The notes under the pieces: generated by a model
Databases searched by the model: none
What the model was told of the DNA's origin: nothing
The model's input: the letters and a program-made list of their open reading frames with translations, nothing else
From: Marinomonas hwangdonensis
GTDB lineage: Bacteria; Pseudomonadota; Gammaproteobacteria; Pseudomonadales; Marinomonadaceae
Assembly (NCBI RefSeq): GCF_003721245.1
Contig: NZ_RIZG01000003.1
Span: 372,001-436,000, forward strand
DNA: 64,000 bases
Direction of reading: 5' to 3'
Shown: positions 29,274 through 41,425 of the stretch, in pieces
Numbering within the stretch: the first letter of the stretch is position 1
Layout of the letters: each line of letters opens with the position of its first letter
Made by a program: the position numbers and the translations under genes

Positions 29274-29900
29274 GTGACACATTTTGACACCATTCAAAAA
29301 GGCGCCCAACAAATGGGCGCCCCATTAACTGATCAAACCATTCAAACGCTGGTGAACTATCTAACCATGCTGGAAAAATGGAACAAAGCCTACAATTTGA
29401 CCGCCATTCGTGACATTGAACAAATGGTTTCTTTGCATCTGTTAGATAGCTTAGCGACGCGGCCATTTATTACTGGGGAACGTATTATTGATGTTGGAAC
29501 GGGCCCAGGTTTGCCCGGTATGGTCTTGGCCATATGTTTCCCTGAGAAGCAATTTACTTTGCTAGACAGCAACGGTAAAAAAACGCGCTTTCTGACACAA
29601 GTTAAAATGGAGCTGGGTATTCGTAACGTCACAGTGGCTAATGAAAGGGTAGAAAAACACCCTCATCAGGGAACATACGACCATGTTATTTCACGTGCTT
29701 TTGCGTCTATACAAGACATGATTAATTGGACTTTACCGCTTCCGAAAGAAACGGGTAATTTTTTGGCAATGAAGGGGGTTTATCCTAGTGATGAATTGGC
29801 CGCACTGCCGGACACCATAAATATTATCTCCGTGGATCCTCTCGTTGTGCCCAATATTCAGGCTGAGCGTCACATGGTAGTGATGGCGCGTAAAGGATAG
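29274..29900 (+). CDS. rsmG: 16S rRNA m7G527 methyltransferase RsmG (GidB)
   Basis: RsmG methylates N7 of G527 in 16S rRNA using S-adenosylmethionine; its loss gives low-level streptomycin resistance in many bacteria. The 208 residues show the RsmG N terminus (LVNYLTMLEKWNKAYNLTAIRD), the SAM motif IIDVGTGPGLPGMVLAICFPE and LLDSNGKKTRFL, ISRAFAS, and a C-terminal HMVVMARKG. The start is GTG 29274. An ATG at 29263 is out of frame and stops at once. The gene is 53 bp after mnmG and 3 bp before parA. Confidence 0.96.
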   Translation: MTHFDTIQKGAQQMGAPLTDQTIQTLVNYLTMLEKWNKAYNLTAIRDIEQMVSLHLLDSLATRPFITGERIIDVGTGPGLPGMVLAICFPEKQFTLLDSNGKKTRFLTQVKMELGIRNVTVANERVEKHPHQGTYDHVISRAFASIQDMINWTLPLPKETGNFLAMKGVYPSDELAALPDTINIISVDPLVVPNIQAERHMVVMARKG

Positions 29901-29903
29901 ACC

Positions 29904-30671
29904 ATGGCAAGAATTATTGCAGTGACCAATCAAAAAGGTGGTGTGGGTAAAACGACCACCTGCGTCAATCTAGCGGCGTCTTTAGCGGCCATGAAACGCC
30001 GAGTGTTATTGATCGATCTTGATCCTCAAGGGAATGCAACCACAGGCAGTGGTTTTACCAAAGACGAATTAGACACCAGTGTTTACGACGTGCTTGTGGG
30101 AACCCATGGCGTCAAAGAAGTGATGAAAAAAAGCATGCCAGGTGACTATTGGGTGCTGCCGGCCAATGGGGATTTAACTGGGGCCGAAGTGGCTCTGTTG
30201 GGATTACCAAGTAAGGAAACTCGCTTGCGTGCTGGATTGTATGATGTGGATACGGACTTCGATTTTGTCCTGCTTGACTGCCCACCGGCACTAAATATGC
30301 TAACGGTAAATGCGTTGGCGGCATCACAAGGTGTGCTTATTCCGGTTCAGTGTGAATACTACGCTTTAGAAGGACTTACGGCACTACTACAGACTATTGA
30401 ACGCATTACTCAGGCGTTGAACCCTTCACTAGAAGTAGAAGGGATCTTGCGAACTATGTACGATCCGCGACCGAGTTTAACGCACGATGTATCAAATCAG
30501 CTGCATAAACACTTTGGTGACAAGGTGTTTGATACTGTGATCCCTCGCAATATCCGATTAGCTGAATCACCAAGTTATGGTTTGCCAGTATTACATTATG
30601 AAAAGCAGTCTCGCGGTGCCATCGCGTATCTTGCATTGGCTGGTGAATTTATTCGTAAGTCTGCTTTATAG
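29904..30671 (+). CDS. parA: Chromosome partitioning ATPase ParA (Soj)
   Basis: ParA is a deviant-Walker ATPase that moves ParB-parS complexes along the nucleoid during origin segregation. The 255 residues are typical of the short chromosomal form. Motifs are IAVTNQKGGVGKTTTCVNLAASL (deviant Walker A with signature Lys), VLLIDLDPQGNATTG, and FVLLDCPPALNMLTVNAL. It lacks the N-terminal DNA-binding domain of plasmid ParA proteins. It sits directly after rsmG and 65 bp before parB. No convincing parS (TGTTTCACGTGAAACA type) was spotted by eye in the window. Confidence 0.97.
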   Translation: MARIIAVTNQKGGVGKTTTCVNLAASLAAMKRRVLLIDLDPQGNATTGSGFTKDELDTSVYDVLVGTHGVKEVMKKSMPGDYWVLPANGDLTGAEVALLGLPSKETRLRAGLYDVDTDFDFVLLDCPPALNMLTVNALAASQGVLIPVQCEYYALEGLTALLQTIERITQALNPSLEVEGILRTMYDPRPSLTHDVSNQLHKHFGDKVFDTVIPRNIRLAESPSYGLPVLHYEKQSRGAIAYLALAGEFIRKSAL

Positions 30672-30736
30672 AAGAATATTGCAGCAGCAACAAGAAGACA
30701 CTCTGTCGGCTTTATTATTAATTAGGGTTTAATGAC

Positions 30737-31624
30737 ATGACGATGAAAAAAAGAGGTCTGGGCCGCGGTTTAGACGCATTATTAGCGCCACAATCAACCC
30801 CAACACATGAGGTTGAAAGCGGGTCTGATAATGAACAAATAAAAGGCTTAACCTATTTACCTGTTGATTGGCTTTCTAAAGGCAAATTTCAACCTCGTCG
30901 TGACATGAACTCAGCACAGCTAGAAGATCTAGCGGCCTCTATTCGTACTCAAGGCATTATGCAGCCTATTGTGGTGCGACCTAATGGCCATAATCAGTAT
31001 GAGATCATTGCGGGCGAACGTCGTTGGCGTGCGGCTAAACTGGCCAACTTAACCCAAGTGCCGGTAATAGTGCGTCATGTTGAAGACGCAGACGCCGTCG
31101 TGTTGGCGTTGATCGAAAATATTCAGCGTGAAGACTTGAACCCAGTTGAAGAAGCACTCGCCTTGCAACGCTTGGTGGAAGATTTTCATCTTACACAGCA
31201 AGAGGTCGCCGACACGGTAGGCAAATCTCGTTCAGCCGTTGCGAATTTACTGCGTTTACTGGGTTTAACCCCCGAGGTACGACGCTTGCTTGAGCACGGT
31301 GATATTGAAATGGGTCACGCCAGAGCCTTGCTGCCACTAGAACATGACAAGCAAATTCAGGCCGCTTCTCAGGTTGTTACCAAATCCTTATCGGTAAGAG
31401 AAACCGAAAAACTGGTAAAAAATCTTCAGCATGTGGATTCTAATCCGAATAATAAGCCGATTTTACCTGATTTGAGTGTCGAGGCGGAGCGTATTAGTCA
31501 AAAAATCAACGCTGCGGTTAAGATTCAGCCCTCTACTAAAGGCAAAGGTAAGCTGGTGATTGAATACCGTAATCCTGAACATTTAGAATTATTAATAGCG
31601 GATTTTTTCACGACTAAGGAATGA
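30737..31624 (+). CDS. parB: Chromosome partitioning protein ParB (Spo0J)
   Basis: ParB binds parS and spreads as a CTP-dependent clamp. The 295 residues include the N-terminal KKRGLGRGLDALLAPQ, which contacts ParA. The CTPase/ParB domain has LSKGKFQPRRDM, QGIMQPIVVRP and AGERRWRAAKLA. The helix-turn-helix is LTQQEVADTVGKSRSAVANLLRLLGL, and a C-terminal dimerisation region follows. Two ATG codons are close at the start (MTM). It ends 162 bp before atpI, and that gap contains the atp promoter. Confidence 0.97.
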   Translation: MTMKKRGLGRGLDALLAPQSTPTHEVESGSDNEQIKGLTYLPVDWLSKGKFQPRRDMNSAQLEDLAASIRTQGIMQPIVVRPNGHNQYEIIAGERRWRAAKLANLTQVPVIVRHVEDADAVVLALIENIQREDLNPVEEALALQRLVEDFHLTQQEVADTVGKSRSAVANLLRLLGLTPEVRRLLEHGDIEMGHARALLPLEHDKQIQAASQVVTKSLSVRETEKLVKNLQHVDSNPNNKPILPDLSVEAERISQKINAAVKIQPSTKGKGKLVIEYRNPEHLELLIADFFTTKE

Positions 31625-31694
31625 CGTCACAAAGTCAGATATGAAAATGTTGATGGCATATAGCCATCATTCACATTCTGGTCATGAGATTAAG

Positions 31695-31723
31695 TTGAAC
31701 ACGGCTGTTAATACCCATATAAT
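31695..31723 (+). promoter_or_regulatory. Near-consensus sigma-70 promoter of the atp operon
   Basis: TTGAAC (31695-31700), exactly 17-bp spacer, perfect TATAAT (31718-31723). It lies 64 bp before the atpI ATG in the parB-atpI gap. It is the best promoter seen in the window and fits strong expression of ATP synthase. Confidence 0.85.
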
Positions 31724-31786
31724 GCGTCGAATTTTGTAAAACGTCACATTGATTGCACTTTGTTGTGTGAATAAAGAGAGTTAGTA

Positions 31787-32191
31787 ATGAAAGTAACGAA
31801 GCCGTTAAGCGCGAGTGAAATAGTCACCGCGAGAAGAAAAGCGGTCTATCGTTTCGTTATGCTGCAATTTTTATTAATTATTTTTGTGTCTTTGGGAATT
31901 TTCTACATTGCTGGCTGTCAGAGCGGGTACTCTTTTATTTTGGGTGCTTTGGCGAGTATTTTGCCCAATGTATATATGGCTTGGCGAATATTTGGCTATA
32001 AAAAAGTCATGCCTGCGAGAGAGGTTGTTAAATCTTTCTACAGAGGTGAAGCAGGAAAGTTGGTGTTTACTGTTTTACTCTTGTCTTTGGTTTTTATGTT
32101 TGTGAAACCTTTGGCTGTAGGAAGTTTTTTTGCAGGTTTTGTTCTAGCAATTTTGAGCCACTGGCTCAGCCCAGTTATCATTAAACAATAA
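31787..32191 (+). CDS. atpI: ATP synthase accessory protein AtpI
   Basis: AtpI is a small inner-membrane protein that helps assemble the c-ring or supports ion supply; it is dispensable in E. coli. The 134 residues contain four membrane segments (about 22-42, 48-66, 82-98, 103-125). The GALASILPNVYMAWRIF stretch is typical of AtpI. It is the first gene of atpIBEFHAGDC, directly downstream of the strong promoter. Confidence 0.92.
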   Translation: MKVTKPLSASEIVTARRKAVYRFVMLQFLLIIFVSLGIFYIAGCQSGYSFILGALASILPNVYMAWRIFGYKKVMPAREVVKSFYRGEAGKLVFTVLLLSLVFMFVKPLAVGSFFAGFVLAILSHWLSPVIIKQ

Positions 32192-32222
32192 TGGTTAATT
32201 GGTGCACAGTTTTTATCATTGA

Positions 32223-33068
<846 letters not shown>

Positions 33069-33118
33069 AATATTGTAATTAAAGTAATAATTTATAAACC
33101 TCGAATCTAAAACTGTAA

Positions 33119-33391
<273 letters not shown>

Positions 33392-33448
33392 TACGTCGCT
33401 TTATTGTAAGTGATTTATTTTTTGAACGACTAGAGCGAGGATATTAGC

Positions 33449-33919
33449 GTGAACTTGAATCTCACACTTATAGGCCAAGCTATTTCGTTTGCGATTTTTG
33501 TCTGGTTCTGCATGAAATTTGTGTGGCCACCAGTAATTGCTGCGCTCGAAGAGCGCAGCAAGAAAATTGCAGACGGTTTAGAAGCAGCGAACCGCGCTTC
33601 ACGTGACCTTGAGTTGGCACAAGAACAAGCCGCTCAAATTTTACGTGAAAGCAAAGACAACGCGGCCGAGATTATTGAACAAGCCAACAAACGTGCGAAC
33701 CAAATGATTGATGAGGCGAAAGAGCAGGTGATTGCCGATGGCAAGCGTCTGCGCGAAGCAGCACAAACTGAAATAGAACAAGACGTCATGCGTGCTAAAG
33801 AAGCATTACGTGCTCAAGTTTCTGTTTTGGCTTTTGCTGGAGCCGAGAAAATTTTGGGCGCCACTATTGACGAAAAAGCACATAGCGAGATCGTTGAACA
33901 GCTCGCCAAAGAGCTTTAA
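33449..33919 (+). CDS. atpF: F0 subunit b
   Basis: Peripheral-stalk subunit b, 156 residues. One N-terminal membrane helix ([21 protein letters not shown]) is followed by a long charged coiled coil ([25 protein letters not shown] onward). The start is GTG 33449 after GAGCGAGG. Length equals E. coli b (156). Confidence 0.97.
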   Translation: MNLNLTLIGQAISFAIFVWFCMKFVWPPVIAALEERSKKIADGLEAANRASRDLELAQEQAAQILRESKDNAAEIIEQANKRANQMIDEAKEQVIADGKRLREAAQTEIEQDVMRAKEALRAQVSVLAFAGAEKILGATIDEKAHSEIVEQLAKEL

Positions 33920-33930
33920 GCGAGGGTCTA

Positions 33931-34467
33931 ATGGCTGAATTAAAAACAGTCGCGCGACCGTACGCTAAAGCGGTTTTCGAAGTTGCTAGAGAACAAGGCC
34001 ACATTTCTGAGTGGGCTGAAACGTTAAATACGTTAGCCGCTGTGACATTGGAACCTAAGCTCAAAAAAGCACTTGGTAATCCAGCTTTTAGTGCGGAAGA
34101 GAAGGCAAACGCTCTGGCTGATGTTTGTGCAGAAGTAACAACTAAGCAAGGCAAAGCATTTTTGTTAGCCCTTGCAGTGAACAAGCGTTTATCGCTTCTT
34201 CCTGCTATTTCTGAGTTGTTTTTACAGTTCAAGTTGAACTACGAGAAAGCTGTAAACGTTAAGTTTACATCGGCATTCGAATTATCAGCGGAACAAACAC
34301 AAGCATTAGCCGATTCATTGAGTAAAAAGTTGGATCGTACAGTCAACTTAACTAATGAAACAGACGCGAGCCTAATTGGTGGCGTGGTTATCCGTACAGG
34401 TGACTTAATCATCGACGGTTCAGTACGCGGTAAATTAGCGAAACTGGCCGGGGCGATAAACTCCTAG
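33931..34467 (+). CDS. atpH: F1 subunit delta
   Basis: Delta caps the F1 alpha3beta3 head and binds subunit b. The 178 residues begin MAELKTVARPYAKAVFEVA and end with the family motif DASLIGGVVIRTGDLIIDGSVRGKLAKL. It is 11 bp after atpF. Confidence 0.97.
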   Translation: MAELKTVARPYAKAVFEVAREQGHISEWAETLNTLAAVTLEPKLKKALGNPAFSAEEKANALADVCAEVTTKQGKAFLLALAVNKRLSLLPAISELFLQFKLNYEKAVNVKFTSAFELSAEQTQALADSLSKKLDRTVNLTNETDASLIGGVVIRTGDLIIDGSVRGKLAKLAGAINS

Positions 34468-34505
34468 TGTTTCGTTAAATCGAAACCAGGGTTGAGGAAT
34501 TTAGC

Positions 34506-36050
34506 ATGCAGCAACTGAATCCATCTGAGATCAGCGAGATTATCAAGAAGCGCATCGAGAACCTCGATGTGTCTTCTGATGCCCAAAATGAGGGCACAAT
34601 TGTCAGCGTGGCAGACGGTATCGTTCTGATCCACGGCTTGGCAGACGTTATGTACGGGGAAATGATTGAATTCCCTGGTGGTGTTTATGGTATTGCTTTG
34701 AACCTAGAGCGTGACTCTGTCGGTGCAGTAGTACTTGGTAAATACCAAGACCTTGTAGAAGGTCAAAAAGTGAAATGTACAGGTCGTATATTGGAAGTTC
34801 CAATTGGTCCTGAATTGCTTGGTCGTGTTGTTGACGCATTGGGTAACCCAATCGACGGCAAAGGCGCTATCGATGCAAAACTAACGGATAAAGTTGAAAA
34901 AGTGGCGCCAGGCGTAATCGAACGTCAGTCAGTTGATCAACCGATTCAAACCGGTTACAAAGCCATTGACGCCATGGTGCCAATTGGTCGTGGTCAACGT
35001 GAGTTGATCATCGGTGACCGTCAGATTGGTAAGACCGCTCTAGCAATCGACACCATTATTGCTCAGAAAGATTCTGGCATTAAGTGTGTGTACGTAGCGA
35101 TCGGTCAGAAACAATCTACTATTGCTAACGTTGTGCGTAAGCTTGAAGAAGCTGGCGCAATGGAATACACCACAGTAGTAGCCGCTGGCGCATCTGATCC
35201 AGCAGCAATGCTTTACATAGCGCCATACACTGGTTGTACAATGGGTGAATATTTCCGTGACCGTGGTGAAGACGCGTTGATTATTTATGATGATTTGACC
35301 AAGCAAGCTTGGGCTTACCGTCAGATTTCCTTGCTTCTTCGTCGTCCGCCAGGTCGTGAAGCCTACCCAGGTGACGTGTTCTATCTTCACTCTCGTCTTC
35401 TTGAGCGTGCATCTCGTGTAAACGTTGATTACGTAGAGAAATTCACCAATGGTGAAGTGAAAGGCAAAACGGGTTCTTTGACCGCATTGCCAATCATCGA
35501 GACTCAAGGTGGTGACGTATCTGCATTCGTACCAACCAACGTTATCTCCATCACAGATGGTCAGATATTCTTGGAAACGAGCTCATTTAACGCCGGTATT
35601 CGTCCAGCGATGAATGCCGGTATTTCGGTATCTCGTGTAGGTGGTGCAGCACAAACTAAAATCGTCAAGAAACTTGGCGGTGGTATTCGTCTTGCATTGG
35701 CTCAGTATCGTGAATTGGCGGCTTTCGCTCAGTTCGCATCTGACTTAGACGAAGCGACTCGTAAGCAGCTAGAGCACGGTAAACAGGTTACTGAACTGAT
35801 GAAACAAAAGCAGTTCTCTCCTATGTCTGTAGCTGATATGGGCGTAGTTCTTTACGCTGCTAATGATGGCTTCCTTGAAGATGTTGAAACAAGCAAAATT
35901 GGTAGTTTTGAAACGGCTTTGTTGGGCTACATGAACAGTGAGCACACTGATCTTATGGCTGACATTAACAAAACTGGTAATTTTAACGGCGAGATTGAAG
36001 CGACATTTAAAGCGGCAATCGAGAAGTTTAAAGCGACGCAAACTTGGTAA
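34506..36050 (+). CDS. atpA: F1 subunit alpha
   Basis: Non-catalytic nucleotide-binding subunit of the F1 head, 514 residues (E. coli 513). It begins [20 protein letters not shown]. The Walker A is [15 protein letters not shown] near residue 169; the alpha signature [17 protein letters not shown] is intact, and the C terminus FKATQTW is typical. Full-length and ordinary. Confidence 0.98.
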   Translation: MQQLNPSEISEIIKKRIENLDVSSDAQNEGTIVSVADGIVLIHGLADVMYGEMIEFPGGVYGIALNLERDSVGAVVLGKYQDLVEGQKVKCTGRILEVPIGPELLGRVVDALGNPIDGKGAIDAKLTDKVEKVAPGVIERQSVDQPIQTGYKAIDAMVPIGRGQRELIIGDRQIGKTALAIDTIIAQKDSGIKCVYVAIGQKQSTIANVVRKLEEAGAMEYTTVVAAGASDPAAMLYIAPYTGCTMGEYFRDRGEDALIIYDDLTKQAWAYRQISLLLRRPPGREAYPGDVFYLHSRLLERASRVNVDYVEKFTNGEVKGKTGSLTALPIIETQGGDVSAFVPTNVISITDGQIFLETSSFNAGIRPAMNAGISVSRVGGAAQTKIVKKLGGGIRLALAQYRELAAFAQFASDLDEATRKQLEHGKQVTELMKQKQFSPMSVADMGVVLYAANDGFLEDVETSKIGSFETALLGYMNSEHTDLMADINKTGNFNGEIEATFKAAIEKFKATQTW

Positions 36051-36132
36051 TGAGTTTGGTGACAAGCGATTAAAGCCTGTCACCACTTTCTTGCAGTTTG
36101 TGAAATAACATTCTCACAAGGGCAGTTCTATT

Positions 36133-36993
36133 ATGGCAGTCGGAAAAGAGATACGCACTCAGATTTCGAGCATTAACAATACGCGTAAAATTACTCGTGC
36201 TATGGAAAAAGTAGCGGCAAGTAAAACGCGTAAAGCTCAGGATCGTATGGCCGCTTCTCGTCCGTATGCGGAACGAATTCGCCAAGTAGTTGGTCATTTG
36301 GCCAATGCGAATCCTGAGTATAAACACCGTTACCTTACCGAACGTGAGGCGAAGCGTGTTGGTTATATCGTAATCTCTTCTGATCGTGGGTTATGTGGTG
36401 GTTTGAACGTTAACGTGTTCAAAAAAGCCATTAAAGATATGAAACAGTTTGCTGATTCGAATGTTGAAATCGACATTTGTGCGATTGGCGGTAAAGCGGT
36501 TTCTTTCTTTCGTAACTACGGTGGAAATGTAACAGCAGCCTTCACCGGTTTAGGTGATGCACCTAAAGCTGACAATTTAGTCGGCAGCGTAAAGGTGATG
36601 CTAGACGCATTTGATGAAGGTCGTATCGATCGTCTTTATGTGGTTTCAAATGAGTTCGTGAATACCATGACTCAAACCCCGACGATTGAACAACTTTTGC
36701 CATTAAAAGCGGAAGAGAATACAGAGTTACAGCACCACTGGGATTACATTTATGAACCAGGAGCCGTCGAAATTTTGGACGAATTATTGGTTCGCTATAT
36801 TGAATCTCAAGTATATCAGTCAGTTGTTGAGAACATTGCGTGTGAACAAGCAGCTCGTATGCTTGCGATGAAAAACGCAACAGACAACGCCGGCGATATC
36901 ATTGATGAATTGCAGTTGGTGTACAACAAGGCTCGTCAAGCAGCGATTACTCAGGAAATTTCTGAGATAGTCAGTGGCGCGGCAGCGGTTTAA
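36133..36993 (+). CDS. atpG: F1 subunit gamma
   Basis: Central rotor shaft, 286 residues (E. coli 287). N-terminal [26 protein letters not shown] and C-terminal [22 protein letters not shown] are the two coiled-coil strands characteristic of gamma. [16 protein letters not shown] lies in the globular part. Confidence 0.98.
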   Translation: MAVGKEIRTQISSINNTRKITRAMEKVAASKTRKAQDRMAASRPYAERIRQVVGHLANANPEYKHRYLTEREAKRVGYIVISSDRGLCGGLNVNVFKKAIKDMKQFADSNVEIDICAIGGKAVSFFRNYGGNVTAAFTGLGDAPKADNLVGSVKVMLDAFDEGRIDRLYVVSNEFVNTMTQTPTIEQLLPLKAEENTELQHHWDYIYEPGAVEILDELLVRYIESQVYQSVVENIACEQAARMLAMKNATDNAGDIIDELQLVYNKARQAAITQEISEIVSGAAAV

Positions 36994-37010
36994 GGTATTT
37001 AGGTATTTAA

Positions 37011-38399
<1,389 letters not shown>

Positions 38400-38462
38400 C
38401 CATCACGCGTAGCAAAAGCGTCATTAGACGTTTTTGCTAAGTATGACTAAGAGAGGCAACTT

Positions 38463-38882
38463 ATGGCTATCACAGTACACTGCGATATCGTAAGCGCTGA
38501 ACAAGAGATTTTTTCCGGCTCGGTCCAATTTCTTGTGGCTTCAGGATATAATGGTGACTTAGGTATTATGCCTGGTCACGCTGCATTATTGACGACGTTA
38601 GAAGCGGGTCCTGTTCGTGTGGTTAAAGAAAATGGTGACGAAGAGGTAATCTTCGTGTCCGGTGGCTTCTTAGAAGTTCAACCGCACCGTGTCACCGTCT
38701 TGGCTAACACAGCCACTCGTGCAAGAGATCTGGACGAAGAGGCTGCAGTGAAAGCGAAAGAGCATGCGAAAGAGCTTATAGCTAATCAGCAAGCTGATGT
38801 CGACTATTCTCGTGCAACTGCGGAATTAGCAGAAGCTGTTGCGCGTTTGCGTACGATTCAGCAGTTCCGCGAGCACAAATAA
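38463..38882 (+). CDS. atpC: F1 subunit epsilon
   Basis: Epsilon regulates and couples the rotor. The 139 residues have an N-terminal beta barrel (VHCDIVSAEQEIFSG, LGIMPGHAALLT, FVSGGFLEVQP) and a C-terminal helical hairpin that can inhibit ATP hydrolysis. It is the last gene of the atp operon, followed by a UUCG-loop terminator. Confidence 0.97.
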   Translation: MAITVHCDIVSAEQEIFSGSVQFLVASGYNGDLGIMPGHAALLTTLEAGPVRVVKENGDEEVIFVSGGFLEVQPHRVTVLANTATRARDLDEEAAVKAKEHAKELIANQQADVDYSRATAELAEAVARLRTIQQFREHK

Positions 38883-38908
38883 GCGGTAATGTTGAGTTTG
38901 AAGTCAGA

Positions 38909-38936
38909 AAAAGCAGCTTTCGAGCTGCTTTTTTTA
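38909..38936. terminator. Bidirectional terminator after the atp operon
   Basis: Perfect 9-bp stem AAAGCAGCT (38911-38919) and AGCTGCTTT (38924-38932) closed by a TTCG tetraloop, with A and T runs on either side. It serves atpC and the convergent TrmB-type gene. Confidence 0.92.
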
Positions 38937-38967
38937 TTGCCTGTGATTTGAGTGCAATGTTGTTTTT

Positions 38968-39717
38968 TTAGAGCATCTTCCACAAAGTATCGAAGATGAT
39001 CTGCTGTGCTTTGGCGATGTCTTTGGATTCCAATACCACGGCAGAGGGAAAGTTGTTACTTGCTAGAGAAATAATGGCACATTTGGGGGGATAGATAGCG
39101 ATATAGCTGGCATCGACTGAACCTTCCGTCTTAATCCACTTACGTTCTGATAATTCCGCTTCTTCGCCACCGTCACCCAAAGCAATTACTTTTACATTAA
39201 TGCCCAACTTAACGCGTTGTTTCGTGTAGTTGGGAAACGGGCGGTATAAGAAGGGTCGAATAGGTTTAGAAGAAAACACACAATATTCTTTATGGTCTTG
39301 TTCAGACACCACGTTTAAAATGTCGCGCAGTACCCATTCTATCCCATCGTCACCTTCATAATAACGCACGTTAGTGTGGTGATAGTCAGGCTGCTGCTGA
39401 TGTAGGCTCGGAATGATGGTATTTTTTAAGGACTCAATGGTTTTATCAAGGCGGCTGCGTTTTTCTTCCGCTAAATTTAACAGAATATCCGGGTTTTCAG
39501 CGGTAAAAAAACGGCGTTTGCCTTTTGGAAAATAACTCACAACACCCTTACTTTGTAATTGTTTAAGCGACTCATAAGTGGTTCCTCGATTGATGCCACT
39601 GTGTTCAGCAATATCTCGAATTGACGAGGGACCGAGTTTTAATAGAGTCTGGTAAAGCTGAGTTTCTCTTGGTGTCAAACCAAGTTGTTCAAAGGCTTGT
39701 TGAATGCTAGGGCTCAT
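38968..39717 (-). CDS. TrmB-family transcriptional regulator
   Basis: The 249-residue protein has an N-terminal TrmB winged helix (FEQLGLTPRETQLYQTLLKLGPSSIRDIAEHSGINRGTTYESLKQLQSKGVV, about residues 8-62), then a charged helix (LAEEKRSRLDKTIESLKNTI). A C-terminal effector-like domain (about 110-249) has no motif I recognise. TrmB proteins are best known as sugar-sensing regulators in archaea and are less common in proteobacteria. It is divergent from tcdA across about 107 bp, so tcdA or itself may be regulated; that is inference. Confidence 0.85.
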   Translation of the reverse strand: MSPSIQQAFEQLGLTPRETQLYQTLLKLGPSSIRDIAEHSGINRGTTYESLKQLQSKGVVSYFPKGKRRFFTAENPDILLNLAEEKRSRLDKTIESLKNTIIPSLHQQQPDYHHTNVRYYEGDDGIEWVLRDILNVVSEQDHKEYCVFSSKPIRPFLYRPFPNYTKQRVKLGINVKVIALGDGGEEAELSERKWIKTEGSVDASYIAIYPPKCAIISLASNNFPSAVVLESKDIAKAQQIIFDTLWKML

Positions 39718-39824
39718 TATTTTTCGTCTTAATATAATAGGTATTTTTAGTACTTAACTGAGTCAAAGAATACACGTATTGACATCAAAAAGCGCAGGGT
39801 GATCGTCCTGTGAGGAGAAAAGAA

Positions 39825-40604
39825 GTGACAGATGATCAACGATTTGGTGGTATTCGCCGTCTATATGGCGATGCTGCGTATGAGTTTTTTACTCAAGCAC
39901 AGGTTTGTGTCATCGGCATTGGCGGCGTTGGCTCTTGGGCGGCTGAGGCCTTGGCTCGCTCAGGTATTGGACACATTACCCTTATTGATATGGACGATGT
40001 TTGCATCACCAATACCAACCGTCAAATACATGCTTTAGATGGCAACATTGGTCAATCGAAGGTCGATGTTATGGCGGAACGTATCAAGTTGATTAATCCA
40101 AATTGCCAAGTAACTTGCATCGAAGATTTCATTACCCCAGATAACATTCCTGAGCTTCTCTCCAAGCCGTTTGATTATATTATAGATTGTATAGATAGTA
40201 TTAAACCTAAAGCCGCTCTAATGGCGTGGAGTAAAAGTAATAAACGCAAAGTGATTACGGTTGGCGGCGCCGGTGGTCAAATTGATCCGACGAAAATTCT
40301 AATTGGCGATCTTGCGAAAACAGAAAGAGACCCGTTAGCAGCGAAACTTCGTAACTTTCTACGACGTTACTACAATTTTACACGCAACCCGAAACGTCGA
40401 TTTGACATCGAATGTGTGTATTCCACCGAGCAATTGCGCTACCCGCAAGGAGACGGCACGGTTTCTCATCAGCGTTTAAAAGGCGATACAGAAACCAAAA
40501 TGAACTGCGACACTGGCTTTGGTGCTAGCACCGCCGTAACGGCTTCTTTTGCGTTTGTGGCGGTGTCGAGAGTATTGGAAAAACTGGCTCAGAAAGCGAA
40601 TTAA
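39825..40604 (+). CDS. tcdA: tRNA threonylcarbamoyladenosine dehydratase TcdA (CsdL)
   Basis: TcdA is an E1-like enzyme that cyclises t6A37 of tRNA to ct6A using ATP. The start is set by AGGAG at 39813-39817, seven bases before GTG 39825; an upstream in-frame GTG at 39810 has no such site. The 259 residues show QVCVIGIGGVGSWAAEALARSGIG (ATP loop), DMDDVCITNTNRQIHA, and the C-terminal KMNCDTGFGASTAVTASF. Family length is about 268. In E. coli it works with the cysteine desulfurase CsdA and CsdE, whose genes lie convergently 0.4 kb away. A DCC-family gene follows after 3 bp. Confidence 0.93.
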   Translation: MTDDQRFGGIRRLYGDAAYEFFTQAQVCVIGIGGVGSWAAEALARSGIGHITLIDMDDVCITNTNRQIHALDGNIGQSKVDVMAERIKLINPNCQVTCIEDFITPDNIPELLSKPFDYIIDCIDSIKPKAALMAWSKSNKRKVITVGGAGGQIDPTKILIGDLAKTERDPLAAKLRNFLRRYYNFTRNPKRRFDIECVYSTEQLRYPQGDGTVSHQRLKGDTETKMNCDTGFGASTAVTASFAFVAVSRVLEKLAQKAN

Positions 40605-40607
40605 CGC

Positions 40608-41015
40608 ATGACAGACAAACAAATTCTGCTCATCTATGACAAGGAATGTCCTGCTTGTCATTTTTATTGTCAAATTGTTCGCATACGTCAAAGTGTCGGG
40701 CAATTAGTACTTATTGATGCGAGAGAAAATCCAGCCGTGTTGCAAGAAATCAGCGCCAAGGGTTTGGACCTTGATCAAGGTATGGTGTTGAAAATGGATG
40801 GGCAACTATACTACGGTGCGGACGCTATTCATCTTTTAGCCTTGCTGAACGGCCGATCTGGCGTATTTAACCGTTTGAATTATTGGCTGTTTAGCTCCAA
40901 AAGGGTAGCAGCTATTTTATACCCAATATTAAGATCTTGTCGTAACCTGTTGTTGAAAATCTTGGGTAAAACTAAGATCAATAACCTAAAGCAAGATGAT
41001 AATGAAGAGTTTTAG
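40608..41015 (+). CDS. DCC-family (DUF393) thiol-disulfide-like protein
   Basis: The 135-residue protein of the DCC/DUF393 family has a thioredoxin-like N terminus with the DxxCxxC signature YDKECPACHFYCQIVR (Asp, Cys, Cys). It also has LVLIDAREN, GADAIHLLALLN and a C-terminal hydrophobic/basic stretch. Family function is not established; a redox role is inferred from the paired cysteines. It begins 3 bp after tcdA, probably co-transcribed, and overlaps the convergent csdE end by 4 bp. Confidence 0.85.
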   Translation: MTDKQILLIYDKECPACHFYCQIVRIRQSVGQLVLIDARENPAVLQEISAKGLDLDQGMVLKMDGQLYYGADAIHLLALLNGRSGVFNRLNYWLFSSKRVAAILYPILRSCRNLLLKILGKTKINNLKQDDNEEF

Positions 41016-41419
41016 TGTGATGTTATTTTGTCCAAAATCGCTAATACGCCATTGGTTCTAGAGCTGGTTAGGTAGCTTGATAAGTTGAGTTCGGCCAGTT
41101 CGGCTTTTAGATCCATTTGTTGAATATCTGCGAGAGATTTTCCTTTTACTAAGCTCAGTATGGCGACGAGTACGCCGCGCATAAGTTTGGCGTCGCTGTC
41201 AGCTTTGAAATGGCGTAGACCATCTTTTTCTTCAATGATGAGCCAAACCGCGCTTTCACAGCCTTTTATTTTATTGTCTTCGGTCTTTTCTTCAGCTGTC
41301 AGTCTTGGTTGTGTTTTGCTCAACATCACCAAGGTTTTGAACGTGTCTTCTTTGCTACGGCAAGCTTGTAGTTGGGCTTTTATGTCTATTGGCCTTTGTT
41401 GTCCTAAAGGGTCAGTCAT
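41012..41419 (-). CDS. csdE: Sulfur acceptor protein CsdE (SufE family)
   Basis: CsdE takes the persulfide from CsdA and passes it on. The 135 residues show the SufE fold, with the acceptor cysteine in NKIKGCESAVWLI (about residue 55) and the C-terminal LSSYLTSSRTNGVLAIL motif (SxSRxNG). It lies 6 bp downstream of csdA in the same direction and is tail-to-tail with the DCC gene. Confidence 0.9.
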   Translation of the reverse strand: MTDPLGQQRPIDIKAQLQACRSKEDTFKTLVMLSKTQPRLTAEEKTEDNKIKGCESAVWLIIEEKDGLRHFKADSDAKLMRGVLVAILSLVKGKSLADIQQMDLKAELAELNLSSYLTSSRTNGVLAILDKITSH

Positions 41420-41425
41420 TGCTTG

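Noticed and set aside
29687..29702. TATTTCACGTGCTTTT in rsmG as a possible parS
   Set aside because: Only the left half matches (about 10 of 16 bases). A similar poor match lies in dnaN near 4537-4552. Neither is convincing.
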